64,000 bases of DNA from Hyposmocoma kahamanoa (GCF_003589595.1 NW_020653715.1:558703-622702), one strand, 5' to 3'; counted from the first letter of the stretch, positions 11,975 to 24,174 are shown. Program-made: numbers and translations. The notes: generated by a model from the sequence alone, not told the origin.

Positions 11975-12275
11975 TGGGTGGTGATAAGAACAGGCGGAGA
12001 AACAGATCCGATATCGACAAGCGCCCGATGGCGACTGACGGGACAACGGGTGGCGCGGCTTTTCGTTAAGCCACTGGGCAATAACAAATAGGGCTTCAGT
12101 TGAAAACCAAAATTGAGCAGGTTCTCTGTTGTACTGAAAGAGAAATATCTCCGTATAAAAATTATGTACAAAGTATGATATTTAATTCTTAAATAATTAG
12201 TTTTAGACTTTAATTATAGCCTGTTTTCAGGATTTTATACAATCGGATAAAATACATACTATCGTGTAACACTGT
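11975..12275 (+). repeat. Repeat family with CCCGATGGCGACTGACGGG core, copy 1
   Basis: Shares ACAGATCCGAT, GCGCCCGATGGCGACTGACG, GGGTGGCGCGGC, TAGGGCTTCAGT and an ending ATCGGATAAAATACATACTA with a second copy at 52.07-52.38 kb in the same orientation. A GC-rich head with an AT-rich tail carrying AATAAA-like sites suggests a LINE 3' end or an LTR. Type unresolved. Confidence 0.6.
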
Positions 12276-12279
12276 AGCA

Positions 12280-13390
12280 GCAGTTGCTACAAATCTCTTT
12301 TGTATTCAATATACATATATTATAAAGTCCTTTTAAGTTTTAGTTATATATTATCTAAATTTAAATGTAATTGTTTTGGCGCCTTTTCTTCACTATTGTT
12401 TTCTGTTTTGGATTGATACTTGTACGTGGTTTTGTTGTAAATTAATAACCCGTAAGTATATTTGCTTTGGTCTTGCTCACTCGTTTGTAGCACATTTTTC
12501 AGAAAATATCTTCAGATGCATTGTATATATATTGTATGACCATTATTTAATAGGAAATGCCAAAACAATTCTATCTAGCAAAACAGTTTTTCGCGCTCCC
12601 CCTCCGCTCGGTAAACCCACAAGTTTCTCAAACTTTTCTTTGAGACTGTTCCTCGTTCTATGAATTACACATTACAAACGTTAAATTCAACAAGGTTAAT
12701 TTCGCTTAATTATGCCAATAGTTTTGGTTGGTTTGATATCTTTGATAATAATAACGATGACTGTAACAACATGGCGTAGCTGTTAATGCATTAACGTCCC
12801 CCGACACTTCTCAAAGTAATCTCAACTAAACATAACTCGCATCGACTAAGTCCCACCTTTGAACTAACCTAATATAATAAAGCTCCATCCATAATACAAT
12901 AAAGGTCCATTTAACAAAATATATTATAATTTTCAAGTGTCGATATAGAATATTCATTAGATTATTATTTAGCTTCAAAGTTAATCCGGATTTTGAACTC
13001 GATTTATTAGTCATGGAGAAGCTTTTAACTACTATCTGACGTAATGCTAAGTGACGATACAGTTTAAAAAGGAACATGCTCGCGTTAACAATGATTCAAA
13101 AAATTTAAAAAAGTAAATGGTAACTAACAGTTTGTCAATTAAAATCAACATTATCATCAATCCATTACATCTCCCAATGTTCTGGAACGTACGAATCTAG
13201 GTGAATTAAGTTAACACACTGGACTCCCGTCGCTCTCAATTAGTCATAGTATTTTTGTACCGTCAAGCACCAGGTTGGTAAAGGTTGTGACGTAAAATTA
13301 CAGGGGAAAAGTTTTCAAAGATCCACGCTGCTGCAAAATACCTCTGTTGTACTTCGAACTATTTTAGTTTGTCCAACAAACACCATAGCA
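12280..13390. other. No recognisable feature
   Basis: AT-rich sequence. Frames at 12376-12663 (+) and 12826-13077 (-) show no motif. Confidence 0.35.
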
Positions 13391-13394
13391 CTAT

Positions 13395-13525
13395 TTTATT
13401 TATTATTTAAACACTTTATTGTACCACAAAGTAACTTACAAATTTTCAGAAACAAATTAAATATTTGTGTACAAAGGCGAGCTTATCCCATAAAGAGATT
13501 TCTTCCAACTAACCTTTTTATGTTA
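13395..13525 (-). repeat. LINE 3' UTR remnant
   Basis: On the minus strand it reads GGTTAGTTGGAAGAAATCTC, ATAAGCTCGCCTTTGTAC and later GGTACAATAAAGTGTTT, the 3' untranslated end seen in a common lepidopteran LINE family. A related + strand piece is at 34.21 kb. Confidence 0.55.
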
Positions 13526-13529
13526 CTTT

Positions 13530-14544
13530 ATGTTACTGTATTTTATGTTCCCGCCATAGGTTTAACTAACAAAGCTATTCTTCTACTATAAAAGCAATTC
13601 TAATTGCAACATACAGTACTTATATTATTAATATTTTATATTACACATTTTGCAGTGGTAAGTAATTGACTATTTAAATAAATTTCACGGGATTTTATGG
13701 CTATTTTATAATAAAATGCGGTGAAGTTCCGGAATGAACAGCTCGCAGCCTCTAGCGGCATACGTGACAACCACGAAGTAGTATAAGTTGCCAACAACTA
13801 CATTATGTACTTGACTACAACATGTTGATAATTATATAAATTGAAAGTTATAGTTAATTTTAAAAGAATTAAAAGCTTTAATAAATTGTTTAACAATCAC
13901 AATAGTAGGATGTACGGAGGCTTCAGATCATCTTCCTGTGTACACCTAAGAACGTGTAAATATGAAGCTAAACTTAGCGTTCCGTTATAGTTTAACAAAA
14001 CAAATTCCCAGTACGATCCATTACCAGCACCGTCACACGAAATTGGTTATCTGACGAAAGCAGAACAAGGAGAGTGGTTGGACGGAAGTGGATTCGAGCG
14101 GTGAGGATAAGGGAGTTTATTGCTACCTGCAATAACGACCGCGGTCCCAACAAATGTGTCACTTCGCGAGACGAGGGTCTTCACGAAACGGTTCCGTTTT
14201 TACCAAATTTTGTTTACCAAAATCAAATTTATTATAATTAAGTAAAAGATTAGGGTTCGTAGTGAGAAAAATAAGAGGGTGCGTACGGAAAGTTTGATGA
14301 ATGTAAGTAAGCAAGAGAGTTCTCAAGATCGTGCAAATGGCGACAGATAACCTCTACCTATGTCAATGGAAATCTAAAGACGTGATGTATGTGTTTATGT
14401 GAAAATTTATGCCATGATTCCAAAGAATTTGTAGATCGGTGCTATATAATGCATTTCATCTAATTCTTATCGATGTAAATTTAAAGTCTATGATTTTGCA
14501 AGTACCATCCTTTGTTGTTAACGTGGTCGGCTGTATCACTAAGG
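13530..14544. other. No recognisable feature
   Basis: AT-rich sequence without a recognised gene, repeat or RNA. Confidence 0.35.
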
Positions 14545-14796
14545 TTCGTCCCTAGATGGACTGTGATCATACATATTTCTGTCGCCAAGCAGAAATGTGA
14601 GCACTAATGCGTTTCGGTTTTGAAGAGTAACAACAGTGGTGGCACTTGGGACTTGCCAATTTATTTATCACGCTGACTTGCCCTTTAAATTTTTGTGATT
14701 TAGAGCTCTGAGTGGCACTGCATCAGTTATAGGTAGGCCTGTCGCTTACCAACAGGCGCACTCCCGATCTATCCCGTTACTTAATATCATTGGAAA
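14545..14796 (+). repeat. Poly(A)-ended retroposon, degenerate
   Basis: Carries GTTCGTCCCTAGA, CTGTCGCCAAGCAGAAATGT, GAGCTCTGAGTGGCACTGCA and TGTCGCTTACCAACAGGCGC in family order. The end is decayed. Confidence 0.7.
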
Positions 14797-15490
14797 ATCC
14801 TTGGAAAACGTATGAACCTCCCAACCCGCATTGGGTTTACGTAGCATAGACTAAGACTCAAACACTCTTATTAAAGGGTGACCATGATCAGCGGTTACAC
14901 GGACAATAATAATAAAGATCAAGCGTTGATGGTCCATTGACTAGATACTCCAGACATTATGATAAGAGGTGTTCATCTTTATGAACAAATTTCTATTCAC
15001 AAAGACCAACATCTTACTCTTTGTTCTCAGGGAAATCTGTCTTGTAAATGAGTTACGTTTATTTTATAAAATCAAACAGAATATAGTTTTTTGCAGAAGT
15101 TGGGGATCAAGTGTTTTAAATACGCCACTTTTGAAGAATATTGGCAAAATAGTACTTATTTTGTTTTATTACGCAGCTGCATTCTGAGTCTCGTAAATTT
15201 TAATGTGAAAAAGATATTAGTTAAAATAAACACGACAACGTGGGACGATATGTGTATAATTCAATAACTTTGCAGCACGTAACATATGCTTCAGTTATTT
15301 TTAGACGAACTACGATCAACGATGAATTAGATATTTATATAGAAAGATAAATACTTTATTTACTTCCATGACACCTTATATACTAAAAGCAACTGAAGCT
15401 AATAGAATCTATAATTATTATAATTAAATCACTTAAAAATAACAAATAAAGAGAAGGCACTAACAACTTTACTATTATATCAGGTATTTA
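14797..15490. other. No gene; weak LINE tail trace
   Basis: AT-rich. 15010-15080 resembles the LINE 3' UTR at 16.97 kb (TTGTTCTCAGGGAAATCTGT). Nothing else recognised. Confidence 0.3.
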
Positions 15491-15766
15491 GTAGGAGTAG
15501 AGCTCCTTGGGAAAGAGTTCGTCCAGGGAAGTACTGCCACCTTACCTGTTTCTGCCGCCAAGCAGTAATGTCAGCATTACTGTTTGACTGTGAAATTACA
15601 GGCACATGGGACTTGTCAACTTATGCCTCACGGTGACGGGCGCAGTTGTAGTACGCCTCAGCGATTTAAAGAGCCCGAGTGGCACTGCAATTGTTATGGA
15701 CAGGCGTGTAGCTTACCGTTAGATGCACGATTTGTTTGTCCCGTGACTTGATATTATAAAAAAAAA
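15491..15766 (+). repeat. Poly(A)-ended retroposon, full-length copy
   Basis: Runs from AGTAGAGCTCCTTGGGAAAG through GTTCGTCCAGGGAAGTACTG, the CTGCCGCCAAGCAGTAATGT block and GAGTGGCACTGCAATTGTTA to ATATTATAAAAAAAAA. One of the more complete copies. Confidence 0.8.
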
Positions 15767-16834
15767 TTGTACTTATTTAAAAAAAGAGAGAAGCCACTCG
15801 GCGTCTCAGACAGTCTTCTGTTGTTAGACTATTTATTTTTATTTTATGAAACATAAGTACGTTACCAAAGTTTGTGTGTGTACGGCTTCACTGTGTCTCT
15901 TTTGAATATCTTCGTAATTCAGTACACTCAAAAACATGCTTCCTTTCATACTTTGAACACCCAACCTCCCTATGTTAAGCGATATAGAGACGAAAGTAAA
16001 TATTAAGTGAAAAGAAAGACGCGCTGCAGGCCGTACACTCAATCATGTCACGAACAACTAATTACCAATTTGAGTACAAAGAAAGGTCTTGAGGCCATTG
16101 AATGAGCCATCAGGACCGCAGTAGCGCGTAACGTATGGACCTATTCTATTTCCAGCGACGTAATGACGGCCAGACACGCGCCACTTTAACGAATGCCTTG
16201 TCATTTAATGCTGGAGATCACAAGGAGGCATAAAGAATTATGTCATTTACTTATTCTTCTTCTTATCGATGCATACACTACATTACTGCGGCCCAGGGGC
16301 CCTATTCTCGAAGCATGATATTCGTAGCTACGGTCATTTTCCTCCACAGGGGAACTGTGGGGACTATTTCGTTCGGGGCTGGAACTAAGAATGTATGGGA
16401 ACGCAATTTGACAGTTTCAAACGCGCCTGTCTTTTCTTTGACAGATTTCGAGAGAAAAAAAATCTGCGTAAACGGCAGGAATTACAGATTTAGTACTTCG
16501 AGAGTAGGATCCCAGAACTCAGCCACGCTAGTAGCTACCATCAAATCATCAAGCATCCATCTGTTCTACATAGATGCATGCAACGGGAAGTTAGCGTGCC
16601 TGCATCTCCGGTACCTATCTGGAAAATAGGGAGGGAACCAGATGAAGTCAGTAACAACGGTCTATGACAACCCTGCACACTCGCTGATCTGGGGTGAGAA
16701 CCTGAACTGAGAAGTTTCCTATGCACACGCAGGTTATAATGCTCTTTTCGTATACCCTAAGGGTCAGTCAAGCTGATCTACATGGAATGCGCCCCGCCGA
16801 CTTCAAAATCGAAACGCTATATAACTTCTTTTTT
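15767..16834. other. No host gene recognised; 129-codon frame of unknown origin
   Basis: A frame at 16240-16629 (+) of 129 codons overlaps a CCAGGGGCCCTATTCTCGAA block that resembles a dispersed repeat. The translated sequence has no recognised motif. It is not called as a gene. Confidence 0.3.
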
Positions 16835-16892
16835 GTTACTACCATGTTTTGTCATCCAAGTACGCACTTGGATGACAAAACATGGTAGTAAC
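16835..16892. repeat. Perfect 27-bp hairpin with 4-nt loop
   Basis: Left arm 16835-16861 (starts GTTACTACCATG, ends CATCCAAGT) and right arm 16866-16892 are exact reverse complements around the loop ACGC. No decay is visible in either arm. Confidence 0.95.
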
Positions 16893-16970
16893 CCATTTGG
16901 CTCATGGAGGTAGTCTCGATCTCTGATGAGTTTGAAAACAAAAAAAAATATATTGTAAATGTTGAATGTG

Positions 16971-17092
16971 TAGAGTTTCTTGCTCATTCTTCTCAGGGGA
17001 ATCTGCCTTACGAATGAGCGGTAGAGTTTAACCAATATGACTATTTGAAGTGCAATAATGCTTACTATGAAATAAAGATTATTTTTATTTTG
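16971..17092 (+). repeat. LINE 3' UTR fragment (same family as 22.6-23.7 kb)
   Basis: Shares AGAGTTTCTTGCTC(A/G)TTC, TTCTCAGGG and a stem-like GAATGAGCGGTAG with the 3' UTR at 23619-23670. Ends in AAATAAAGATTATTTTTATT. The coding part is absent. Confidence 0.65.
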
Positions 17093-17181
17093 AACGCAGT
17101 AATGCTCACAATGGCGGCGGAAATAGGTATGGTGGCAGTACTTCCCTGGACGAGCTCTTTCACAACGAGCGCTACTGCTAC
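17093..17181 (-). repeat. Poly(A)-ended retroposon, 5' part
   Basis: Minus-strand copy of the 5' half only (from AGTAGCAGTAGCGCTCG to the CGCCGCCATTGTGAGCATT block). It directly abuts the LINE tail. Confidence 0.7.
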
Positions 17182-17182
17182 T

Positions 17183-17879
17183 AAATTTGACAATATAACC
17201 CATAGGCTTCTTATCTATTAATCGTTGAGCAAAAATTTCTTACAAAATTATTATTTTTCGAGAATAGGCAGTACTACATAATTAAATGGTATAAAGAAAA
17301 ACTATTATAATTTAGCGTTAGAATTTATGTTTGATTTGCCTTAATTCTAAAGTCGCGGGCGGCCTGATATATCTACAGGATGTAGCAAAAAGGTCGGATC
17401 ATATTTCAGCTTGTGATCGTACACGCGATAATAAACAGCTTCAACAAAAAATCTATTTTATTTTGCGAAAAAGGTTTCTGGTTTCCCATACAAATTTCCA
17501 ATCGACTGCGCACTTTATGTATGGGGGAACCAAAATATTTTTCGCTTTATGATCACCACGTGAAATATTATCCTGCCCTTTTGTTACACTTTGTGTATTA
17601 TTGATAGATATTATACTTACTGACTAGCTTTAATATATAAATGTTGTAAATAAATACATCTTTAAACCGAGTACAATCTAATGTTGTGTTCCTGATGATG
17701 TAGTGACTAGGATGGAAAAGATTGTAAGAAATGAAGTAAAATGTATTAATTTCAAATAACTTCGTAGTTAAATATCAGTGAGACACGCTAGACTCGCTCG
17801 CTCAATTGCATATAATATATTATAAGTAAATTGAGTACAGATGCCTAGAAAAAATTAACCCGAATAAAAAGAAAGTGTA
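17183..17879. other. No recognisable feature
   Basis: AT-rich. Two overlapping short frames at 17331-17604 show no motif. Confidence 0.35.
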
Positions 17880-18106
17880 ACAGCAGAATAGCTCTTTGTG
17901 AAACAGTTCGTCCAGGAAAGTACACCTTACCTATTCTGCCGCCAAGTGGTAATATGAGCATTACTACGTTCCGGTTTTGAAGGGGTGTTAACTTATGTCT
18001 CAGAGTGACAGGCGCAGTGGCAGTGTCCTTCAGATCTAAAGTTCTGAGTGTCACTATAATTGCGAAAGATAAGAGTGTTTTTAACACTATACTATCATAA
18101 AAAAAA
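17880..18106 (+). repeat. Poly(A)-ended retroposon with internal loss
   Basis: Family order is kept from GCAGAATAGCTCTTTGTGAA to TCTGAGTGTCACTATAATTG. The TACCACCAGG block is lost before CTATCATAAAAAAAATT. Confidence 0.7.
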
Positions 18107-18774
18107 TTAAGTGGCAGTGGGCACATTATTCGCAGAACAGATAGCCGATGTGGCAGACCACCTGCAAGATCGATGATCTGGTGAAGATTGCAGGAATCCT
18201 CGTCGTTCCTTGTTGCGAACTTTAGGGGTGGCCTATCTCACGAAATGATGATGAGGAACGATGAGGTACATCCACTGTCTTCAAGAGTATTTTCCCGGTT
18301 CCTCCATTACTCATAATACGTACAAGGGCAACGCTTCATAGATTGGTCATGTGTAAAGTATAGATGTTAAAAGAACAACAATACATATTTATAGAGCGAA
18401 CGTGGAAAAATTTAAGAAATCCAACACTTGGTCAAAAATATCAAAAAGAAACGGACGTGTAAGAAAATACTGATGCAAGACCAACTCATTATATGACGTT
18501 CAGAGTCTAAACCGTCTAAACTTTAGACTATAGGTTCCCAAATTGTTGAATCACCGCCCTTAGGCACGATAAAACATTTTCAACGTCCACCACCACAAAA
18601 ACTAATTGAAAGCAAGTATTTTTTTATATTAACTTAACATAAAAATCACAAGGAAAGTTGTTTTTTAGTAATACTTTATATGTTTACATATATAAATTTA
18701 TATTTAATTGTATTACATTTATGAGGATTGTATTGAAAAAACATAACATATATAGATAATCCAGTCCAATTTTT
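18107..18774. other. No recognisable feature
   Basis: AT-rich, without recognised coding or repeat signal. Confidence 0.3.
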
Positions 18775-18960
18775 TTTTCAAATACGGTAGCACCGTCTGG
18801 ACAGCATCAACGACCCCTAATTGCTTCCGATGGCCCTACCGCCCCCTAAGACTCTTCAGCGCCCACTGGGGGGCGGTAGGGACCACTTTAGGAAACTATG
18901 GTCTACACCATAGTCCGCTACGCTCGCCCACTGTGGGTTGGGAACTTCAGCAAGTTTCAT
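18775..18960. repeat. Block with two GC-rich hairpins, unknown family
   Basis: CCCTACCGCCCCC (18834-18846) pairs with GGGGGCGGTAGGG (18869-18881) across 22 nt. ACTATGGT/ACCATAGT (18895-18914) forms an 8-bp stem with a 4-nt loop. No coding frame is seen. Confidence 0.55.
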
Positions 18961-19120
18961 AACCTATGATTTCTTTCGTCGCCAGAGAGAGGTATTGCTG
19001 CTAAACATTTGGAACCTCTAACCTAGTAGACCTCTAAATTGAGAATCAACTCCCACTGCGCTACTACCGATATTTAAACAAAAAATCCTTTTCACGTCAT
19101 ATTTTAAAAAGGAGATAAGG

Positions 19121-19252
19121 GTCCACTTGAGACAAAATAGTCTCAAGAGCTGTCTCGAGACTAAACCCACAAATATACATATATAAAGCACCCTAGGAGA
19201 CAAGTCGTAACTGGTCACCGAGATTACGTCATGTATTGTGTCGCAAGTGGAC
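19121..19252. repeat. Short MITE-like element
   Basis: The ends GTCCACTTGAGAC and GTCGCAAGTGGAC are imperfect inverted repeats. The interior is rich in TCTCGAGAC-like motifs. A block at 20081-20217 carries similar TCTCGAGAC and TCTCAAATGGACA motifs and may be related. Confidence 0.45.
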
Positions 19253-19344
19253 ACGTTCATTCATACACCCGAGATCTAGTCTCCAGTCTTCCGTCAATGC
19301 CAGAAGAGCTAAGAGCACTCTCAAACAGCGTGTTTATTTAGTGT

Positions 19345-19700
19345 GTCTTTGACTTTTTAACCTACTTTAAAAAAGGAGGAGGTTCTGAATTCGACTATAC
19401 AGCAGTACAAAAACAACATACGTTTTTTTTGTATGTAGGTATGTTACGCGATAACTCCGGCATTTGTTTTTTTTTTACCGTATTTGATGATATTATATTC
19501 CACCTCTAAGAGTGGCTGCGTGGACAGCCACACACGAAGACTGATTTTTAAAAACAGCGCCTAGATTTTATTGTAAGGAGCAATTATTTTAATGGCTGAT
19601 TTTGCTGTACTCCAATTGAAGGCGTTTTTCTCTCACAATATACTTTAAGCAGTGAGAACCGATTTTATGATCTTCTGTGTTAAGTCCCGTATAGTGGCGA
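19345..19700 (+). repeat. AACCGACTTC-type interspersed repeat, copy 1
   Basis: Contains AAAAAAGGAGGAGGTTCTGA, GTTACGCGATAACTCCGGCA, a GTGGACAGCCACACACGAAG block and GTTTTTCTCTCACAATATAC. The same blocks, in reverse, occur at 33.1-33.6 kb. Non-coding dispersed family of unknown class. Confidence 0.6.
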
Positions 19701-20600
19701 ACTAGGAGATGAATCCGGGCTTGCGCACTTTCCGGTAACCGGTTCTAATAAAACTTGACAAATAGATGCAATTCCACGTACTTTTGAATTCGGTTTGTTT
19801 GTCTTGTGTTTAATTTTGTATCTTGCTTGACAACGTGATGTTTTACTAAGTCTAAAAGCAGTCAGACTCCACTGTAGACAGACGAATTATTTTTTTAAAC
19901 TGCTGTGCATTGAACCGGCTCCCAAGTCAATCCACCCATTTCCTTATTACCCAACACTTCTTTTTTTATCGCATTTTTGCATACTCTTATAAAAAAGCTA
20001 GGGCGCGACGCGAATCCATTTTGAAATATAAAAACGCATATACGTGCTATAAAGTCACACAGTAGACTGCGTATTGGCTCTAGTGGACACGGAATTGTCT
20101 AGGTCTCGAGACTCAAGTCGCTCCATACCTATCTCGAGACCGCAAGTGATCTCAAATGGACAACACTCTGAAACCAATCTCGTAATTTTCTCTGGAGATA
20201 TTATCTCAAATGGACACTTAGTACACACATATTGTGCAAACTACAAAATTAAATTAAGGATTAACATAGAGTTACGGGCTTGAGTTTAACGTTTATATAG
20301 TAATTATAAAGGTTCAGATTCGAGTTACTCTCCAGGGATGTGTTTGTAACGCGATCAAAACGTGATACGAATGAGCGTGGACACAACTGTTGATTATGTA
20401 TTCATGACATGAAGTAAATGGTGTTTTCGCGCTCTACAAGCACTGCATAGTTATTTTTATTGAAAACCAACAGCGTTTACAATATCATAAATATACAAAG
20501 TAAAACTTAAAATATTACAGCCAATAACATAATGAAATTTAGTATATTTGTATATACTAAATTTTATTCTACAAATATAATGCTTCTGATCTTCCCCAAA
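19701..20600. other. No gene; possible second MITE-like block
   Basis: 20081-20217 has repeated TCTCGAGAC and ATCTCAAATGGACA motifs. 20536-20561 forms the hairpin ATTTAGTATAT/ATATACTAAAT. Otherwise AT-rich with nothing recognised. Confidence 0.35.
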
Positions 20601-20609
20601 AAACGTGGT

Positions 20610-20670
20610 TGGTGTATGTGTGTGTGTGCGCGTGTATGTGAGGGTATGTGTGTGTATGTGAAAGAGAGAA
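20610..20670. repeat. TG-rich microsatellite
   Basis: Imperfect (TG)n and (GTAT)n run followed by GAAAGAGAGAAAAAG. Confidence 0.8.
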
Positions 20671-22528
20671 AAAGATAATGTATCTGAAGGTTATAATAAA
20701 CGTCACAGTAATTTGAGTTCCATTAAACTCTGGTTTACTCTAGTCGCACAGAGAGTTAGCAGGCTAAGCAAAATATTCTATCTTAATCATCATTAACCAA
20801 TTGTACGTCCAATTGTATGGCACGGGTCTTCCTAAGGAGAGTGTTGAGGCTAGAGTCCGTAACGCTGGTCCAATCGTAAATTCACCGTTGGTGAAATGTA
20901 TTGCTATTCAACATTCACAGAGTAGTACTGCCGCCGTAATTTGAATTTTTCATCATCAGCACAAAAAGACAAATCTGCCACAATTTCATTTATTTTCCTA
21001 AGTGGAGTAGGTATGAAGTTACCGTAAGAGAAAAGGGCGTAGGTACCCATATTTTTATGGCCAAACTAAGTTAAACGGACGCATTTACAAAACAAATTGG
21101 TAAAAAGGCATAATAGCATAAATACATCACTTCGTTTTAAGTACACATTTCTTTCACTAAGTAAATGACTAAAAAGACGCAAGTCACGTTTAACATTCTA
21201 AATCTTCCTTGTTTCCTTCCTTCATTCTAGATGTATATGTATGTAGTTACTGAAAAATGTTAATTTCCCAGATGACAGTTACAAAATGCTCACTAAATTT
21301 AAAGTAATAAAAATGTTGAAAATGTCAAGCTACGATACATTGAAAAGTCATTTCAACTAAAGTCTGTCTCATTCCAATTTACGCAAAAAGTAAACAAATA
21401 GATAACTGACCGTTTTAGTGATGGTCCATTGTACTGCTAATCACGATTGTTGGCGATTTAAAATAAAAAGTAGTTAACTGATACAGAATAAGAAGCAGTC
21501 AATTGGCTAATTGGCTCCTCTTGCGGTAATTCCTGATAAATGTTTGATTTGGCGAGAGATGTGAGATATTCGTTATGGCAATTAAAATATTGCTATAGAA
21601 GTCTGGTTGTACAAGCGTGTTAGCTTGCGAATAAATGTGGAGCAGGTACTTATACTACCAGTGGTTTTTCTTGCATAACCTATAGAAGCTTTAAGATTCC
21701 CGAAATCGTAATTTTAAATCCTCCTTCAAATCCTTACACTTAATACCCGTTTCAATTGCAATTGAAATCTACGAGTTACTAAACGATTACAAAAACTTTA
21801 ATTGAATGAACCGAATAATTTTTTTTTGGACGCACTATGCTTAATAGTCTGTGGTCACAATTTTTCGACAGAAAAATAACCTCACTTTTGGACTACTGTT
21901 TTTCAAATACGCTTTTACGATGTTATTCAAATGAATACTGTTGAAAAAGTGATGAAATCAAGTCGATATCTTCAAAATATACGTGAAAGTGTTATGTAAT
22001 CTATTAGTTGAGTGATTGTTTTAGAATTTTAAGCAAACCAGTTAGTTTACTTTTTGGATAAAATGGATTGGAACAGACTTTACATGCTGCCCTTTCGTCT
22101 TATTATTATACTAACGTAAACAATAGTGTTGTAATTATGCTAAATTGAAAATGCGTAATTGGTTACTTGCGCCTGTCTTACTTAGTGTTGAGTATTTTAC
22201 GAACATTTTTTCATTAAGTTAAAAAGGGAAAAGTGTAATAATGAAATAATGAATCATAAATAATAAAATATTTTAAATTTCATATTTTGCGTACAATATA
22301 GGTTCATCTCACAGCGTTTACAGAAAGTATCTACATTTTTTCGTTTGGAAACAGGAAATATTTTTTTCATTCGAGTCCTTTAAATATTATTTTTAACACA
22401 AACGCTCTTTCAACTAACGGCGGCAGAGTAACTTGAAAATTAAAGTCTTAATAAGGTACTTGCCGACACAGGGATTCGAATCGTCTACCTCTCTAATAAG
22501 GAGCAACCGTTCTCCCATTGGACTTAGT
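20671..22528. other. No recognisable feature
   Basis: AT-rich. 20770-20840 faintly resembles a decayed antisense SINE of the CATCATC type. No coding signal. Confidence 0.3.
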
Positions 22529-22608
22529 AACAGTAGAGCTCCTTGTGAAAGAGTTCGTCCAGGGAAGTGCTGTCACTTTACCTATATCTGCCGCCAAATA
22601 GTCATGTG
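22529..22608 (+). repeat. Poly(A)-ended retroposon, left half (interrupted)
   Basis: Runs AGTAGAGCTCCTTGTGAAAG to CTGCCGCCAAATAGTCATGT and stops mid-element where a LINE begins. The right half resumes at 23749. Confidence 0.8.
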
Positions 22609-23748
22609 TGTCATTGGGTTGTCCAGTAAAAATGGGTGTTCCGCAGGGCTCAATACTTGGACCTTTCTTATTTCTGATTTATATTAATGATCTGCCATTC
22701 TTTGTTAAGGACCATTGCGAAATAGTGTTGTTTGCTGATGACACATCCTTGATTTTTAAAACAGACAGACATGACATTAACTATGACCGTATTAATGATA
22801 CCCTCTCTAAGGTAGTTTATTGGTTTAATGCTAACAATTTATCATAAAATAAAAAAAAATAAAAAATAAAATCGACTAGTCTAAGCATAGAAATAAACGA
22901 AGAAAAGTTAGACCTTGTTAATAAAGCAGTCTTCTTGGGAGTGACCTTAGATAGTAAACTTCAGTGGTTTCCACATATATCGTCCCTGGCCAGCAGATTA
23001 AGCTCCACTGCATACGCAGTCCGCAGAATACGTGAGCTTACCGATGTTAGTACTGCTAGACTAGTTTACTTTAGTTACTTCCATAGTATAATGTCTTACG
23101 GGATTCTCATGTGGGGTAAAGCGGCAGATATTCAAACCATATTTGTATTGCAAAAACGAGCGATTCGTTCTGTGTACCGTCTAGGCTCTCGGGTATCTCT
23201 GAGAGAAAAGTTTAAGGAGACTGGTATCATGACTGTGGCATCACAGTACATTTACTCAAATATTTTATATGCCCGTAAAAATATACATAATTTCAATAAA
23301 AAAGAAGATATCCATAATATTAACCTTAGAACTAAGTCCAAACTCATGGTACCACGATTTCGTTTAACCAAGGTAAACAACTCTTTTATGGGGAACTGTA
23401 TACGTTTTTACAATAAGATTCCGGAGCATATATTAAGTTTATCATTTCCTAAGTTTAAAAACTACATTAAAAATATTTTGATCGAAAAATCATACTACAA
23501 AATTTAAGACTACGTGTTAGATAAAGACATATGGAAAGACGATACGGCTCCAGAATCCACACAAATTTGATTCAAAGTGTATTCCATAGCATTTAAGTTT
23601 ATTTGAAAAGAGCAATCCCTAGAGTTTCTTGCTCGTTCTTCTCAGGGAGGTCAGCGTAGTGAACGAGCAGTAGCTTAAATGTGACGTTTTCAAGTGTAAA
23701 TTTATTTTACCTATGGAATAAATAATCTTTGACTTTGACTTTGACTTT
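22609..23748 (+). pseudogene. 5'-truncated Jockey/CR1-like LINE, reverse transcriptase C-terminal half
   Basis: Encodes the second half of a reverse transcriptase: [20 protein letters not shown], the catalytic box [10 protein letters not shown], then (22935-23507) FLGVTLDSKLQWFPHI and the C-terminal thumb region, ending in a stop at about 23507. An A-rich stretch (22845-22880) replaces some codons between the two frames and breaks the ORF. A 3' UTR with a palindromic TTGCTCGTTC/GAACGAGCAG follows, then a tail of about three TTTGAC repeats. Flanks TGTGTGTCATTG and TGTGAGCATTG look like the target duplication. It sits inside the retroposon copy at 22.5 kb. Non-functional. Confidence 0.85.
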
Positions 23749-23938
23749 GTGAGCATTGCTGCGTTCCGGTTCCGAAGGCAAGGGTGCTGGTGAAATTACA
23801 TGCACATGAGACTGTCTACTTATGTCTCTTGGTGACGGGCGCACTGGCAATGCTCCTCAGTGTTGTTGTGATTTAAAGCTCTGACTTACCGCCAGGTACA
23901 TTCGTCCCGTCATTTAGTAAGTATAATAAAAAAGAGCT
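23749..23938 (+). repeat. Poly(A)-ended retroposon, right half (interrupted)
   Basis: Continues the copy at 22529: GTGAGCATTGCTGCGTTCCG through GATTTAAAGCTCTGA to ATAATAAAAAAG. A short deletion removes the GGCACTGCAACTG block. Confidence 0.8.
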
Positions 23939-23997
23939 ACCGGACTTCTCTAGACCTTTTCTCACTATATCGAGTTCTTTATACGATCATGCATAGG

Positions 23998-24170
23998 AAA
24001 TGAAACTAGTTTTTTGGATTTAAATCGCGTGTATTTATTTTCTCAAACAAACCGACGTTTCGGACCCTTTACTGGTCACGTGATCACGGCTAACTCATAA
24101 TAAAGACAACAGGGTCAGCCAGCTGTGACCATGGTTTGTTGCATAAACCAAATATAAGCGATTTACATCT
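23998..24170 (-). repeat. Penelope-like terminal repeat fragment
   Basis: Read on the minus strand it has AGCCGTGATCACGTGACCAG, then AAAGGGTCCGAAACGTCGG, TTTGTTTGAGAAAATAAATA and CGCGATTTAAATCC, matching the ends of the elements at 30.5 and 43.2 kb. Confidence 0.65.
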
Positions 24171-24174
24171 GAAA

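Noticed and set aside
16240..16629. 129-codon plus-strand frame as a gene
   Set aside because: Part matches a dispersed GGGGCCCTATTCTCGAA-type block and nothing in the protein is recognised.
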